51,019 bases of DNA from assembly GCA_016793245.1 (NCBI GenBank), contig JAEUHW010000455.1, positions 1 to 51,019 on the forward strand, written 5' to 3'. Below are positions 19,571-27,713 of the stretch, piece after piece. The stretch comes from Planctomycetota bacterium. GTDB taxonomy: Bacteria; Planctomycetota; UBA1135; JADKAF01. The notes beneath the pieces are model-generated. The model saw only the letters and a program-made list of their open reading frames with translations. It was not told where the DNA came from and searched no databases. Position numbers and translations under genes: made by a program. How positions within the stretch are numbered: the first letter of the stretch is position 1; each line of letters opens with the position of its first letter.

Positions 19571-20871
19571 GCGAGACCCTCTCCTTCCGCTACCTCATCG
19601 TGAACCACGTGCCGCTCGGGCGCTGCGCCTCGCCGCAGCACCTGCGCGTCGGCGCGATGTGGATGCACGACCTGCGCGCGCAGCGCGACGCCCTTCGCTC
19701 GGTGGGCGCCGAGCTGATCGTCGCGTGCCCCTTGGTCGACGAGCTCCGCGTCGAGAAGAGCGGCAGCTTCGACCTCATCGAAGTCGATCTCGCGGCCGAG
19801 GGTTTCTCGTTCGTTCCGCTGCCTTACTACGAGTCGCTGAAGGGCTGGTGGAAGACGCGCCATACCGCGCGCGCGATGCTCGCCCAAGCGATCGTCAACG
19901 CCGACGTGGTCCACCTCGGAGACGGCGCGCACCCGATCCCCTACGACGCGATCGCCTGGGATCTCGCGCGCCACGCCGGCAAGAAGATCGTGTGGGTCTA
20001 CGACGGCGCGGACGTCCTGCCGCGCCTCGTCGAGCACGCCGAGAGCCGCCGCAACGCGCTGGCGCGTGCCGCATGGCGTTACTTGATCCGCCAACGCGAG
20101 CGGAGCTCGCGCTCTCACGTACGCGAAGCGGACCTCGTCTTCGCGCACAACGCCGCCGTCGTGCAGCGCTTCGCCGACGCGTGGGGCCCGCACTGCCACT
20201 TCTTCGATCGCTCGTTCGTCACCGACGACGTGCTGATCGGCTCGGCCGAGCTCGAGCAGCGCTGCGAAGAGCTGCGCGATCGGACGGGGCCGTTGCGCCT
20301 CGTCGCGGCGGGGCGCCAGATCCGCATCAAGGGCACCGATCAGGTGCTCCGCGCGATGGCCGCGGCGCGCGCGAAGGGCGCCGCGCTCGAGCTCGAGGTG
20401 TACGGCGACGGCGAGGACTTGGCGACGTTCCGCGAGCTGGCGCGTGAGCTCGGGCTCTCCGAGGTCGTGCGCTTCCAAGGCAGCGTGCCCTATGGGCGCG
20501 AGCTCTTCGACCACCTGCGCCGCTCGCAGGTGATGATGATCACCAACTTGACGCCGGAGATCAGCCGCAACGTGCTGCTCGCGATGGCGCTCGGCCTGCC
20601 GATCCTCGGCTATCGCAACTCCGGCACCGACGAGCTCCTCTCGCAGAGCGGCGCGGGCGTCCTCGTTCCGCCCGGAGACGTCGAAGCTCTCGCGAACGCA
20701 CTGGTCGCCGCGGCGGAGGATCGCGAGAGCCTCGCCCGACGAGCGCGCGGTGGACGCGCGGTCGCGGGCGAGAAGACGCTCGAGGGCTGCCACCGCGAAC
20801 GCGCGCAGCTCGTCGCGAAGATGCTCCGCGAGAACCGCGCCGCGCCCGCGGCCAGCGGTCAGCGCAGGTAG
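19567..20871 (+). CDS. Glycosyltransferase, GT4 family
   Basis: A 434-residue GT-B glycosyltransferase. The C-terminal domain shows LRLVAAGRQIRIKGTDQVLRA, LELEVYGDGEDLATFRELA, VVRFQGSVPYGRELFDHL, TPEISRNVLLAMALGLPILG and a GVLVPPGDVEALANAL ending. The TPEISRNVLLAMA segment replaces the usual EGxPxxxxEA motif, keeping Glu-x-x-x-N in place of the standard E-x7-E. The N-terminal acceptor domain has VVHLGDGAHPIPYDAI and KKIVWVYDGADVLPRL. ATG at 19567 overlaps the GT2 stop. At the 3' end it overlaps the convergent beta-helix gene by 13 bp (20859-20871). Confidence 0.87.
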   Translation: MSETLSFRYLIVNHVPLGRCASPQHLRVGAMWMHDLRAQRDALRSVGAELIVACPLVDELRVEKSGSFDLIEVDLAAEGFSFVPLPYYESLKGWWKTRHTARAMLAQAIVNADVVHLGDGAHPIPYDAIAWDLARHAGKKIVWVYDGADVLPRLVEHAESRRNALARAAWRYLIRQRERSSRSHVREADLVFAHNAAVVQRFADAWGPHCHFFDRSFVTDDVLIGSAELEQRCEELRDRTGPLRLVAAGRQIRIKGTDQVLRAMAAARAKGAALELEVYGDGEDLATFRELARELGLSEVVRFQGSVPYGRELFDHLRRSQVMMITNLTPEISRNVLLAMALGLPILGYRNSGTDELLSQSGAGVLVPPGDVEALANALVAAAEDRESLARRARGGRAVAGEKTLEGCHRERAQLVAKMLRENRAAPAASGQRR

Positions 20872-22943
20872 AACCCCTCGCGGATGTAGCTGTTCACCGC
20901 GTGGGCCGAGTACTCGGGGCGCCAGTTCGTCTTCGACTGCTGGCGCGCTTCGAAGAGGAAGGTATCGAGCGAGCCCCCGCTGCCGATCTCACGATCGTAG
21001 GTCGAGATCGTGCGGTCCGGATCGACGTAGGTATCGACTCCGCCGTACGAGGTCGTGTCACCCATCAACGCGGCCCAGCTCTGCACGCTCATGGTCTGCG
21101 TGCCTACGCGCAGCCAAGAGCTCGGGTTCGACTGCATGCTGAAGAAGCGATTGCCTCCAGCGCGGCAGAGGGCCACCGAGAGAGCGGAGTTGTGGTAGAG
21201 GAGCTGGTCGGTCGTGCGCGTGTTGTCGAACGAGTTGCGGAAGAAGCGCACGCGCGCGATCTGCTGGTCGTTGCCGATGACCCGGAGCGTACCGCCCCAG
21301 TTGTAGACCAGGTTCGATTCGAAGTTGAGATCGAAGATCCCGATCCCCGCTTCGCCATCGAACTCCATCGGCATCGGCGAGGTGCCGCCCGAGCGATTGG
21401 CGACGATGTTGCCGCGCACGGAGCCGCCGTTCACGTTCTCGATCTGGATGCCCCAGCCGCGCCGATTGTTGGCGTCGATGTCCTTGCCGTCGAGAACGAC
21501 GTTGTTCAAGCAGTCGACGGTGACGCCACCCGGATTCGGTTCATTGCCACCGCCGAGCAGCAGCGCGATGCTGTTGCGCAGAAAGAGGTTGTCTTCGACC
21601 ACGCCGCCCGGACGGAGCTGCAGGCCGTGCGACGCACTGTTCGAGATGATGTTGCCGCGCACGGTGACCGCCGTGCACGTGCCCGATCCACCCTGGACGT
21701 AGATGCCGTGGCGGAAAACGGTCGGAACGGCACCGCTGATCGCGGGGTTCCAGCCGTTGTGGTCGATCACGTTCTCCTCGATCAGCACGTTGTCGCAGTT
21801 GGCGAGGTAGATGCCGTGACCGACGGTGCCCGAGGTCGCGAACGCGCCGGTGATCACGCACCGACGGACCTTGATCTCGCTCTTCCGTCCCCCGTGTCCA
21901 GGGATGGAGACGTTGATGTGGTAGCCGTCGATACGGCAGTCTTCGATCAGGAGATCGCGCGAGGTCACGAGCCAACTGACACCCGCGGGTTCGCCCGTAC
22001 CGGTGTAGGTGTGGGCATGGAAGTCGAGGCCCACGATGGCGACGTGATTCAAGCTCGGCGGCGTACCGCTGTTCGCCATCGCCCAGATCGCGCTGGAGGT
22101 GCCCGTACGCAACGCGGGCCGCTCCGGGGCTTCGCCGTAGGACGAGATCAGGATCGGCTCCGCGGTCGAGCGCCCCGCGAGCGTCCACTGACCGATCGCC
22201 TCGTACCAGGTATCGCCTCGGCGCAGCAGCAGCCAATCCGGATGCCCTTGGCGCATCAGGGCCTTGCCGGCCGCGATCGTGCGCTTCGGAGTGCTCGGCG
22301 TGAGACCGTCGTTCGTGTCGCGGCCAGCCGACTCGCTGACGTAGACCTTCCGCGTGTCGCGGCTCTCGACGAAGCGCGTCCAGCCGTTGTCGATGACGCG
22401 CAGCGTGAGATCGATGTCGCCGATGAAGCGCTCGCCGCCGCCCGCGGCCTCGCGCACGATCTCTCCGCGTTCTCGCCCCGCGAAACCCGCGCGAAGATCT
22501 CGTTCGCGGAACGAGATCAGCGACTCGTAGATGCCCGAGGGCAGAGAGTTCGCCTGCGGACCATCGACGAAGAGCTGCATCGACGTGGTCGCCCCGGGCT
22601 GGAGCGTTCCGGACGCCGTGGAGAGCGTGGCCCAGCTCTCCGTCGACTCTGCTTCCCAAGCCACGGCGCGAGCGCCCACGTTCACCAGGCGGAGCGAGAA
22701 GCTCGTCGCCGGGAATGGCCCGCCTTCCGGACCGACCACCTCGTAGATCGACTCGCCTTCCAGGCGGAGCACGATCTCGTTCCCCGCGGCGCGGCCGCCG
22801 CTGCCTCCGCCTCCGCAGGAGGCCGAGACGAGGAGCAGCGCCGTGGCGGCCATCCAGCGCAGAGCCTGCTGACGGCGCGGACCACGAAAGAAGAGCGCGC
22901 CCTGCGGCAGCGCTTGGTTCACCGATGAAATCAACCCGACCAT
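20859..22943 (-). CDS. Right-handed beta-helix lipoprotein, paralogue A
   Basis: A 694-residue predicted outer-surface lipoprotein. The signal and lipobox are MAATALLLVSASC, followed by a glycine-rich run. An N-terminal BACON/Ig-like domain (about residues 50-160) includes LRLVNVGARAVAW and WATLSTASGTLQPG. From about residue 200 the protein is a pectate-lyase-like parallel beta-helix, beginning KVYVSESAGRDTNDGLTPST and continuing through repeated NVLIEENVIDHN- and VEDNLFLRNSIALLLGG-type rungs. This fold serves as polysaccharide lyases, epimerases or binders. The start at 22943 (not the ATG at 22985) is fixed by alignment with paralogue B. No catalytic triad is assignable. It converges on a GT4 gene inside the EPS locus. 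Confidence 0.86.
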   Translation of the reverse strand: MVGLISSVNQALPQGALFFRGPRRQQALRWMAATALLLVSASCGGGGSGGRAAGNEIVLRLEGESIYEVVGPEGGPFPATSFSLRLVNVGARAVAWEAESTESWATLSTASGTLQPGATTSMQLFVDGPQANSLPSGIYESLISFRERDLRAGFAGRERGEIVREAAGGGERFIGDIDLTLRVIDNGWTRFVESRDTRKVYVSESAGRDTNDGLTPSTPKRTIAAGKALMRQGHPDWLLLRRGDTWYEAIGQWTLAGRSTAEPILISSYGEAPERPALRTGTSSAIWAMANSGTPPSLNHVAIVGLDFHAHTYTGTGEPAGVSWLVTSRDLLIEDCRIDGYHINVSIPGHGGRKSEIKVRRCVITGAFATSGTVGHGIYLANCDNVLIEENVIDHNGWNPAISGAVPTVFRHGIYVQGGSGTCTAVTVRGNIISNSASHGLQLRPGGVVEDNLFLRNSIALLLGGGNEPNPGGVTVDCLNNVVLDGKDIDANNRRGWGIQIENVNGGSVRGNIVANRSGGTSPMPMEFDGEAGIGIFDLNFESNLVYNWGGTLRVIGNDQQIARVRFFRNSFDNTRTTDQLLYHNSALSVALCRAGGNRFFSMQSNPSSWLRVGTQTMSVQSWAALMGDTTSYGGVDTYVDPDRTISTYDREIGSGGSLDTFLFEARQQSKTNWRPEYSAHAVNSYIREGFYLR

Positions 22944-22990
22944 GCGTATCCCGTGAGCTCTTGAAGGCACGCGAAGCGCTCCCATGGCAA

Positions 22991-23006
22991 GCCCCTTTCA
23001 AGGGGC
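22991..23006 (-). promoter_or_regulatory. Leader hairpin of beta-helix gene A
   Basis: On the minus strand GCCCCT, loop TGAA and AGGGGC form a 6-bp stem 47 bases upstream of the ATG at 22943. A hairpin of similar shape lies at the matching distance in front of paralogue B (25850-25868). Sequence of the stem differs but pairing is kept, which suggests a functional leader element of unknown role (mRNA stability or translational control). Confidence 0.45.
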
Positions 23007-23639
23007 CCCTTTCGCTCTAACTACAGCATCGAATCCGGTCCGCGCATCGATCCGCGCAGGGCATCGGCGGGAGGAGACTGGCGCAACCGCGACGATCCGC
23101 GATCCGGGCACCAGCCAAGCGTGGGGCAACGCGTTGAAGCGGCGCGGGGCGAGGAGGATGGAGGGAGAGTCGAGAGACTTCCCACCGTGGGGCCTCCTGC
23201 ACGACCGCGGCATGACGGACGATCGCTGTGGAACTCACCTTCTACCCCTCGAAGGAGAGTCCACACTTTCCGGGGTGGCTTCGCCGCCTACACCGGAGCG
23301 CCAAGCCTCCGACGACCCCCCAGGAGTAGAGGTTCCTCGTTCTTCAGATGAGTTTCAGCCCAACTTCAGGCGCTTGGCGGAGCATCCTGAGGGCAGGCTT
23401 GCGATTCGCGGAGACCGCCGCGACGCAAGATACCGCGATCGAGCTGGAACGTCAGCAGCGCGGCGGCCGATCTGCCGTGGTCGCGAGCTCGCCCTTCGCG
23501 CTCCCGAAGCCACTCCCTCTATCCGCCTCGAAGGGAGTACGTCGTGCGGGTCGAGCGGAGAGAGAGCCTCCTACGGAGTCCTCGCTCCGCGCAGGTCACG
23601 GGAACGTCGGATCCAGCGCTTCGAGGCTCGCCAATGCGC

Positions 23640-23675
23640 GCGGCTCGCCGCGGAGTAATCTCCGCGGCGAGCCGC
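23640..23675 (-). terminator. 16-bp perfect hairpin after beta-helix gene B
   Basis: The arms at 23640-23655 and 23660-23675 are perfectly complementary (GCGGCTCGCCGCGGAG and its reverse complement) around the loop TAAT. It begins about 31 bases beyond the stop of gene B. There is no T-tract on the downstream (minus) side, so it may act as a 3'-end stabiliser or a U-less terminator. The stem is far longer than chance neighbours. Confidence 0.6.
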
Positions 23676-23706
23676 TCGTCGTCGATCCGAGATCCGCGGT
23701 TTCGGA

Positions 23707-25803
23707 TCAGGGCTCGAAGAAGCCGTCGCGGATGTAGTTGTTCACCACCGCCGCGGTGTAGTCGGGACGCCAGTTCGCCTTCGACTGCAGGCGCGCCTGG
23801 GCCAGGAAGGACTCGAGCGAGCCCGCGCCGCCGATCTGGCGATCGAAGGTCGAGATCGTGCGCTCCGGATCCATGAAGGTCGCCGGCCCGACGTGCGAGG
23901 TCGTGTCGTTCATGAGGTCCGCCCACACCGGCACGCTCACGTTCTGCGAGCCGACGCGCAGCCAGGAGCCCTGATTCGGCTGCATGCTGGAGAAGCGGTT
24001 GCCGGCGGCCAGGCAGGCCTCCAAGGACGCGCTGGAGGAGTGCGAGAGGAGCTGATCGCTCGTCCGCGTGTTGTCGAAGGTGTTGCGGAAGAGGCGCACG
24101 CGAGCGATCCGCTCGTTGGTGCCGACGACCTGCATCGTTCCGCCCCAGTTGTAGATCACGTTCGACTCGAGGGCGAGGTTGAAGACCCCGATCCCCGATT
24201 GACCATCGAGCTGCATCGGGATGGGGAAGCCCCCGCCCGTGCGATTGGCGACGATGTTGCCGCGCACCGTGCCGCTGTTCACGTTCTGGATCTGGATGCC
24301 CCAGCCGCGGCGGTTGCTGGAGTCGATGTCCTTGGCGTCGAGGATGACGTTGTTCATGCAGTCGACGTTGACGCCGCCGGGGTTGGGCTCGTTGCCGCCG
24401 CCGAGGAGCAGCGCGATGCTGTTGCGGAGGAAGAGGTTGTCTTCGACCACGCCGCCCGGACGAAGCTGCAGGCCGTGCGAGGCGCTGTTCGCGATGATGT
24501 TGCGGCGCACGGTGACCTCGGTGCAGGTCCCCGAGCCGCTCTGGATGTAGATCCCGTGCCGGAAGATGGAGGGAACGGCGCCGGCCACCGAGGGGTTCCA
24601 GCCGTTGTGATCGAGCACGTTCTCTTCGATCAGCACGTTGTCGCAGTTGGCCATGTAGATGCCGTGGCCCACCGTACCCGTGGTCGCGAAGGCACCCGTC
24701 AGCACGTTGCGGCGGATCTTGATATCGCTCTTACGCCCGCCGTGACCGGGCACCGCGACGTTGATCTGGTAGCCGTCGATGCGGCAGTCCTCGACGAGCA
24801 GATCGTTCGAGGTGACCAGCCAGCTCACGCCGGCGGGCTCGCCGACGCCCACGTAGGTATGCGCGTGGAAGTCGAGGCCGACGATGGCGACGTGATTCAG
24901 GCTCGGCGGCGTGCCGCCCGTGCTGCCGATCGCCCAGATGCCGCTCGCATTGCCGGTGCGCAAGCGCGGGCGCTCCGAGGACTCGCCGTAGCTCGAGATC
25001 AGGATCGGCTCGTGCGGAGAGCGGCCGCCCTTCGTCCACTGGCCGACGGCCTCGTACCAAGTATCGCCCCGACGAAGCAGCAGCCAGTCGGGATAGCCTT
25101 GGCGGATCAGCGCCTTGCCCGCGGCGATCGTGCGCTTCGGCGTCGCTTCCGTGAGGCCGTCGTACGCGTCGTTGCCGCGCGATTCGCTGACGTACACCTT
25201 GCGCGTGTCGCGGCTCTCGGCGAAGCGCGTCCAGCCGTTCTCGGCGACGCGCAGCGTGACATCGATCTCGCCGATCTGGCGTTCACTGCCGGGTGCGTGG
25301 CGTACGGTGAGCTCGCCTCCGCCGCCCGACGAGCTGGAAGCCGAGGTGCGCTCGACGAACTCGATCAGCGCCTCGTGCGCCCCGAGCCCGAGCGCGTTGG
25401 CCGCCGGCCCGTTGACCACGAGCTGCACCGTGGTGTGCAAGCCAGCTTGCAGAGTTCCACTGGTGGCGGAGAGGGTGATCCACGGAGCCGAGGACACGGC
25501 GGTCCAGTCGACGGTCAGCAAGCCCTGGTTCACCAACCGCAACGCGAGGCTCGGCGCCGAGAACGGACCGCCCTCGGGTCCGGAGATCTCGAAGCCCGAG
25601 GGGCCGTCGAGGACGATCTGGACCCCGTTCGCGCTCGGCCCACCGTTGCCGCCCCCACCACCGCCGCCTCCGCAAGAGGCCGCCGTGAGAAGGAGCGCCG
25701 CGCTCGCGATCCATCGCAACGCGTTTCGACTGCGATTCGACACACGGTTCTCGCTCGCCGCCTGCAGCAGCGCTTCGATCACCGGAGAGTTCAGCCTGGC
25801 CAT
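23707..25803 (-). CDS. Right-handed beta-helix lipoprotein, paralogue B
   Basis: A 698-residue lipoprotein closely related along its whole length to the product of 20859-22943. The lipobox is ALLLTAASC followed by eight glycines. The BACON-like domain shows LRLVNQGLLTVDW and WITLSATSGTLQAG, and the beta-helix shares the entry KVYVSESRGNDAYDGLTEAT and the rungs VEDNLFLRNSIALLLGGGN. By eye roughly three quarters of the helix residues are identical, while the linker between domains (SSSGGGGE in B, a charged segment in A) has diverged. The frame is open far upstream, but ATG at 25803 yields the signal peptide. A recent tandem duplication is the simplest explanation; role as for A. Confidence 0.86.
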   Translation of the reverse strand: MARLNSPVIEALLQAASENRVSNRSRNALRWIASAALLLTAASCGGGGGGGGNGGPSANGVQIVLDGPSGFEISGPEGGPFSAPSLALRLVNQGLLTVDWTAVSSAPWITLSATSGTLQAGLHTTVQLVVNGPAANALGLGAHEALIEFVERTSASSSSGGGGELTVRHAPGSERQIGEIDVTLRVAENGWTRFAESRDTRKVYVSESRGNDAYDGLTEATPKRTIAAGKALIRQGYPDWLLLRRGDTWYEAVGQWTKGGRSPHEPILISSYGESSERPRLRTGNASGIWAIGSTGGTPPSLNHVAIVGLDFHAHTYVGVGEPAGVSWLVTSNDLLVEDCRIDGYQINVAVPGHGGRKSDIKIRRNVLTGAFATTGTVGHGIYMANCDNVLIEENVLDHNGWNPSVAGAVPSIFRHGIYIQSGSGTCTEVTVRRNIIANSASHGLQLRPGGVVEDNLFLRNSIALLLGGGNEPNPGGVNVDCMNNVILDAKDIDSSNRRGWGIQIQNVNSGTVRGNIVANRTGGGFPIPMQLDGQSGIGVFNLALESNVIYNWGGTMQVVGTNERIARVRLFRNTFDNTRTSDQLLSHSSSASLEACLAAGNRFSSMQPNQGSWLRVGSQNVSVPVWADLMNDTTSHVGPATFMDPERTISTFDRQIGGAGSLESFLAQARLQSKANWRPDYTAAVVNNYIRDGFFEP

Positions 25804-25849
25804 GGGTTTCCCCTGTGCTCCTGAAAGGACGCGAGGTATTCGCGTTGGA

Positions 25850-25868
25850 ACACCCTTTCGGAGGGCGT
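25850..25868 (-). promoter_or_regulatory. Leader hairpin of beta-helix gene B
   Basis: On the minus strand ACGCCCT and AGGGTGT pair (one G-U) around a CCGAA loop, 46 bases upstream of the ATG at 25803. It mirrors the hairpin 47 bases upstream of paralogue A in position and loop character (both have GAA next to the AGGG arm). Confidence 0.45.
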
Positions 25869-25939
25869 CCCTCCCTCGGGGGAGGAAAACGATGCCGGTC
25901 GGCGCTTCCTTCCGCGCGAGCTCTCCGGAGGGCGGAAGG

Positions 25940-25958
25940 CCCGGCGTGCACGGCCGGG
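25940..25958 (-). terminator. Weak hairpin downstream of xrtE
   Basis: CCCGGC (25940-25945) and GCCGGG (25953-25958) pair around a 7-base loop about 70 bases after the xrtE stop at 26028, in the 224-bp gap before gene B. No T-tract. Low confidence because GC-rich DNA gives many such stems. Confidence 0.25.
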
Positions 25959-26027
25959 AGCGGCCGGGCGCGAGGTGCCTCCGGTCCGGCGAGGCGACGC
26001 AGGACGCGCTCCCGCGCGAGCTCAGCT

Positions 26028-27713
26028 TCAGCTCCCGGCGATCACCAGCGCGTAGAGCGCGAGCAGAGCATTCGTGAGGGCGTGCGCCACGATCGCGGCG
26101 ATCAGGGAACCGCTGCGCAGATACACCAGCCCATAGAGCGCGCCGGCGAGCGCTGCACCCACCCAATGCGGGTGGAGCAGCCCGAACACCAAGCTCGAGA
26201 GCAACCAAGCGACCATCGTCGACTGGCGCGGCGGGAGCGAGCTCCAGTCGGCGTGGGAGAGGCGGCGCATCAGGTACCCGCGGAAAGCGAGCTCCTCCAC
26301 CACCGGAACCAAGAGCACGTACGAGGCGAGCCGGAGCAGGAAGCCGAAGCTCGCGAGCCCCGCTTCGGGAACCTCGAGCTCTCGCGAGCTGCCCGGCTCC
26401 GCGAGCGCGGCAAGTCCGAGCCAGCCCGCGGCGCAGATCACCGCCGCGAGCGCGGCGAGCCAGAGATCGCGGCGCGGTCCGAACGCGAGCTCGCGGCGAA
26501 AGTAGAGCAACGCGAGCGCGACCGCCGCGATGCGCAGTGGCTCCCAAACCACAGGCGCCCCACCGAAGACGCCGGCCACCATGCCGACCGCCATCGCGAG
26601 CAAGAACGGCAACAGGTAGGCCGCGGTGCCGTCGCGCTCGAGCACTTCTTCTTCGTCGCCGGTCGCATCGCGGCTCACGGAGAAGAAGCGCCAGCGCCGG
26701 GAGATCGCGACGGTGCCGAGGGCCACCGCGCAGAAGGTGGCCGTGCCCGCGATCGAGTGGAAGCCGTTCACCGCGAGCTCGGGCCAACCCGCGATCCCGA
26801 GCAGGATCAAGCTGCCGAGGCGCAGCACGTTCGCGCTCCACGCCGTGAGGGCCGCGAGCAGCGGCAGCAGCAGCGCTTGCGGGAAGCGCAGCTCGCGGCG
26901 GAACACGCCGAGATACGCCGCGACGAAGACGAGCGAGAGACCGATGCCTTCGAAGCCCGCGCAGTTCGGCGCGATGCGGATCGCGAAGTGGGGCGCGCCG
27001 ACGATGAACTCCTCGAAGTCGACGCGGATATCGTCGCGCACGAGCTGCAGCCCCTGGCCGACGAGGTAGAGCGTCGGACCGCGCAGCGCGAGACGGAGAT
27101 CCTGCGCGACGAGCTCGCCCGCCGCCCACGCCGCGAGCCCGAGGAAGATCGCGGCGCTCAGGAACGGCGCGTGACGCTGCGCCGCATGGAGCAAGGTGCG
27201 CGCGGGAAAGCAGCAGAGGGCGCTCAACGCTACCGTGACCAACGCGGAGGCGATCCAGAGACCGATCCAGAGCTCGGGGAGCGCGAAGCCTCGCAAGTGC
27301 TCTTCGAAGATGAGCCAGCTCAGACCGAAGAGGGCCCCGAAGCTCGCGAGCTGCAACCCGACGAGCGGTGCGATCCGCCGCGGCCCGAGCACGGGCGGCG
27401 CGCTCACAGGGGCCACTCGCGACTCGCGCCGCGCGAAGAGGAGCACGGCGGTGGCGAACGCGATGGCCACCTGAGGCACGACGCTCGCGCGCGACATCCA
27501 GCGCGTCCAACCCTCGGCCTCACGCGGCATCCCTGCCGTGGTGAAGCTGCCGAGCAACGCGAAGAGCTCGGCCAGGAAGAGCGCGCCGAGAACGAAGGTC
27601 CAGCGCCGCGACCCGCGCGGAGCTCCGCTTCCGCGAGAACCGCGGGAGCGCGACGAAGGGCGCGGCGCCTCCGAGGCGGCGCGCTCGCCGGAGAGTTCAG
27701 CGCCAGAGCGCAT
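26028..27713 (-). CDS. xrtE: Exosortase E/CAAX-protease fusion (XrtE-type)
   Basis: A 561-residue polytopic membrane protein. The N-terminal part is an exosortase: catalytic Cys251 in NCAGFEGIGL, Arg298 in SANVLRLGSL and His319 in NGFHSIAGT. The C-terminal ~150 residues are a CPBP/CAAX-type intramembrane protease with EE at 473-474 (VEELAFRGYL), FGLLHPHW and HALTNALL. This fused arrangement is known as exosortase E of the VPEID-CTERM system, where it is thought to cleave and re-attach substrates bearing a C-terminal VPEID motif plus a membrane helix and basic tail. A matching small substrate is encoded at 47253-47495. Its start lies 17 bp inside the upstream deacetylase gene. The N-terminal ~35 residues are Arg/Ser-rich. 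Confidence 0.9.
   Translation of the reverse strand: MRSGAELSGERAASEAPRPSSRSRGSRGSGAPRGSRRWTFVLGALFLAELFALLGSFTTAGMPREAEGWTRWMSRASVVPQVAIAFATAVLLFARRESRVAPVSAPPVLGPRRIAPLVGLQLASFGALFGLSWLIFEEHLRGFALPELWIGLWIASALVTVALSALCCFPARTLLHAAQRHAPFLSAAIFLGLAAWAAGELVAQDLRLALRGPTLYLVGQGLQLVRDDIRVDFEEFIVGAPHFAIRIAPNCAGFEGIGLSLVFVAAYLGVFRRELRFPQALLLPLLAALTAWSANVLRLGSLILLGIAGWPELAVNGFHSIAGTATFCAVALGTVAISRRWRFFSVSRDATGDEEEVLERDGTAAYLLPFLLAMAVGMVAGVFGGAPVVWEPLRIAAVALALLYFRRELAFGPRRDLWLAALAAVICAAGWLGLAALAEPGSSRELEVPEAGLASFGFLLRLASYVLLVPVVEELAFRGYLMRRLSHADWSSLPPRQSTMVAWLLSSLVFGLLHPHWVGAALAGALYGLVYLRSGSLIAAIVAHALTNALLALYALVIAGS

Larger units (their letters stand above)
22944..23706. other. 763-bp intergenic region between beta-helix genes A and B
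   Basis: No gene can be supported here. It holds the leader hairpin of gene A near its left end and a strong 16-bp hairpin after gene B at its right end (both listed separately). A plus-strand open frame (22984-23658) has Arg-rich, low-information composition, no recognisable domain and no ribosome site. The promoter of gene A should lie in the left third, but no convincing -35/-10 pair was seen. Confidence 0.6.

Noticed and set aside
22984..23658. Plus-strand open frame in the gap between the beta-helix genes
   Set aside because: Not a shadow of a gene, so examined separately, but it is Arg-rich with no homologous pattern, no ribosome site and runs against the local transcription. Not reported as a gene.
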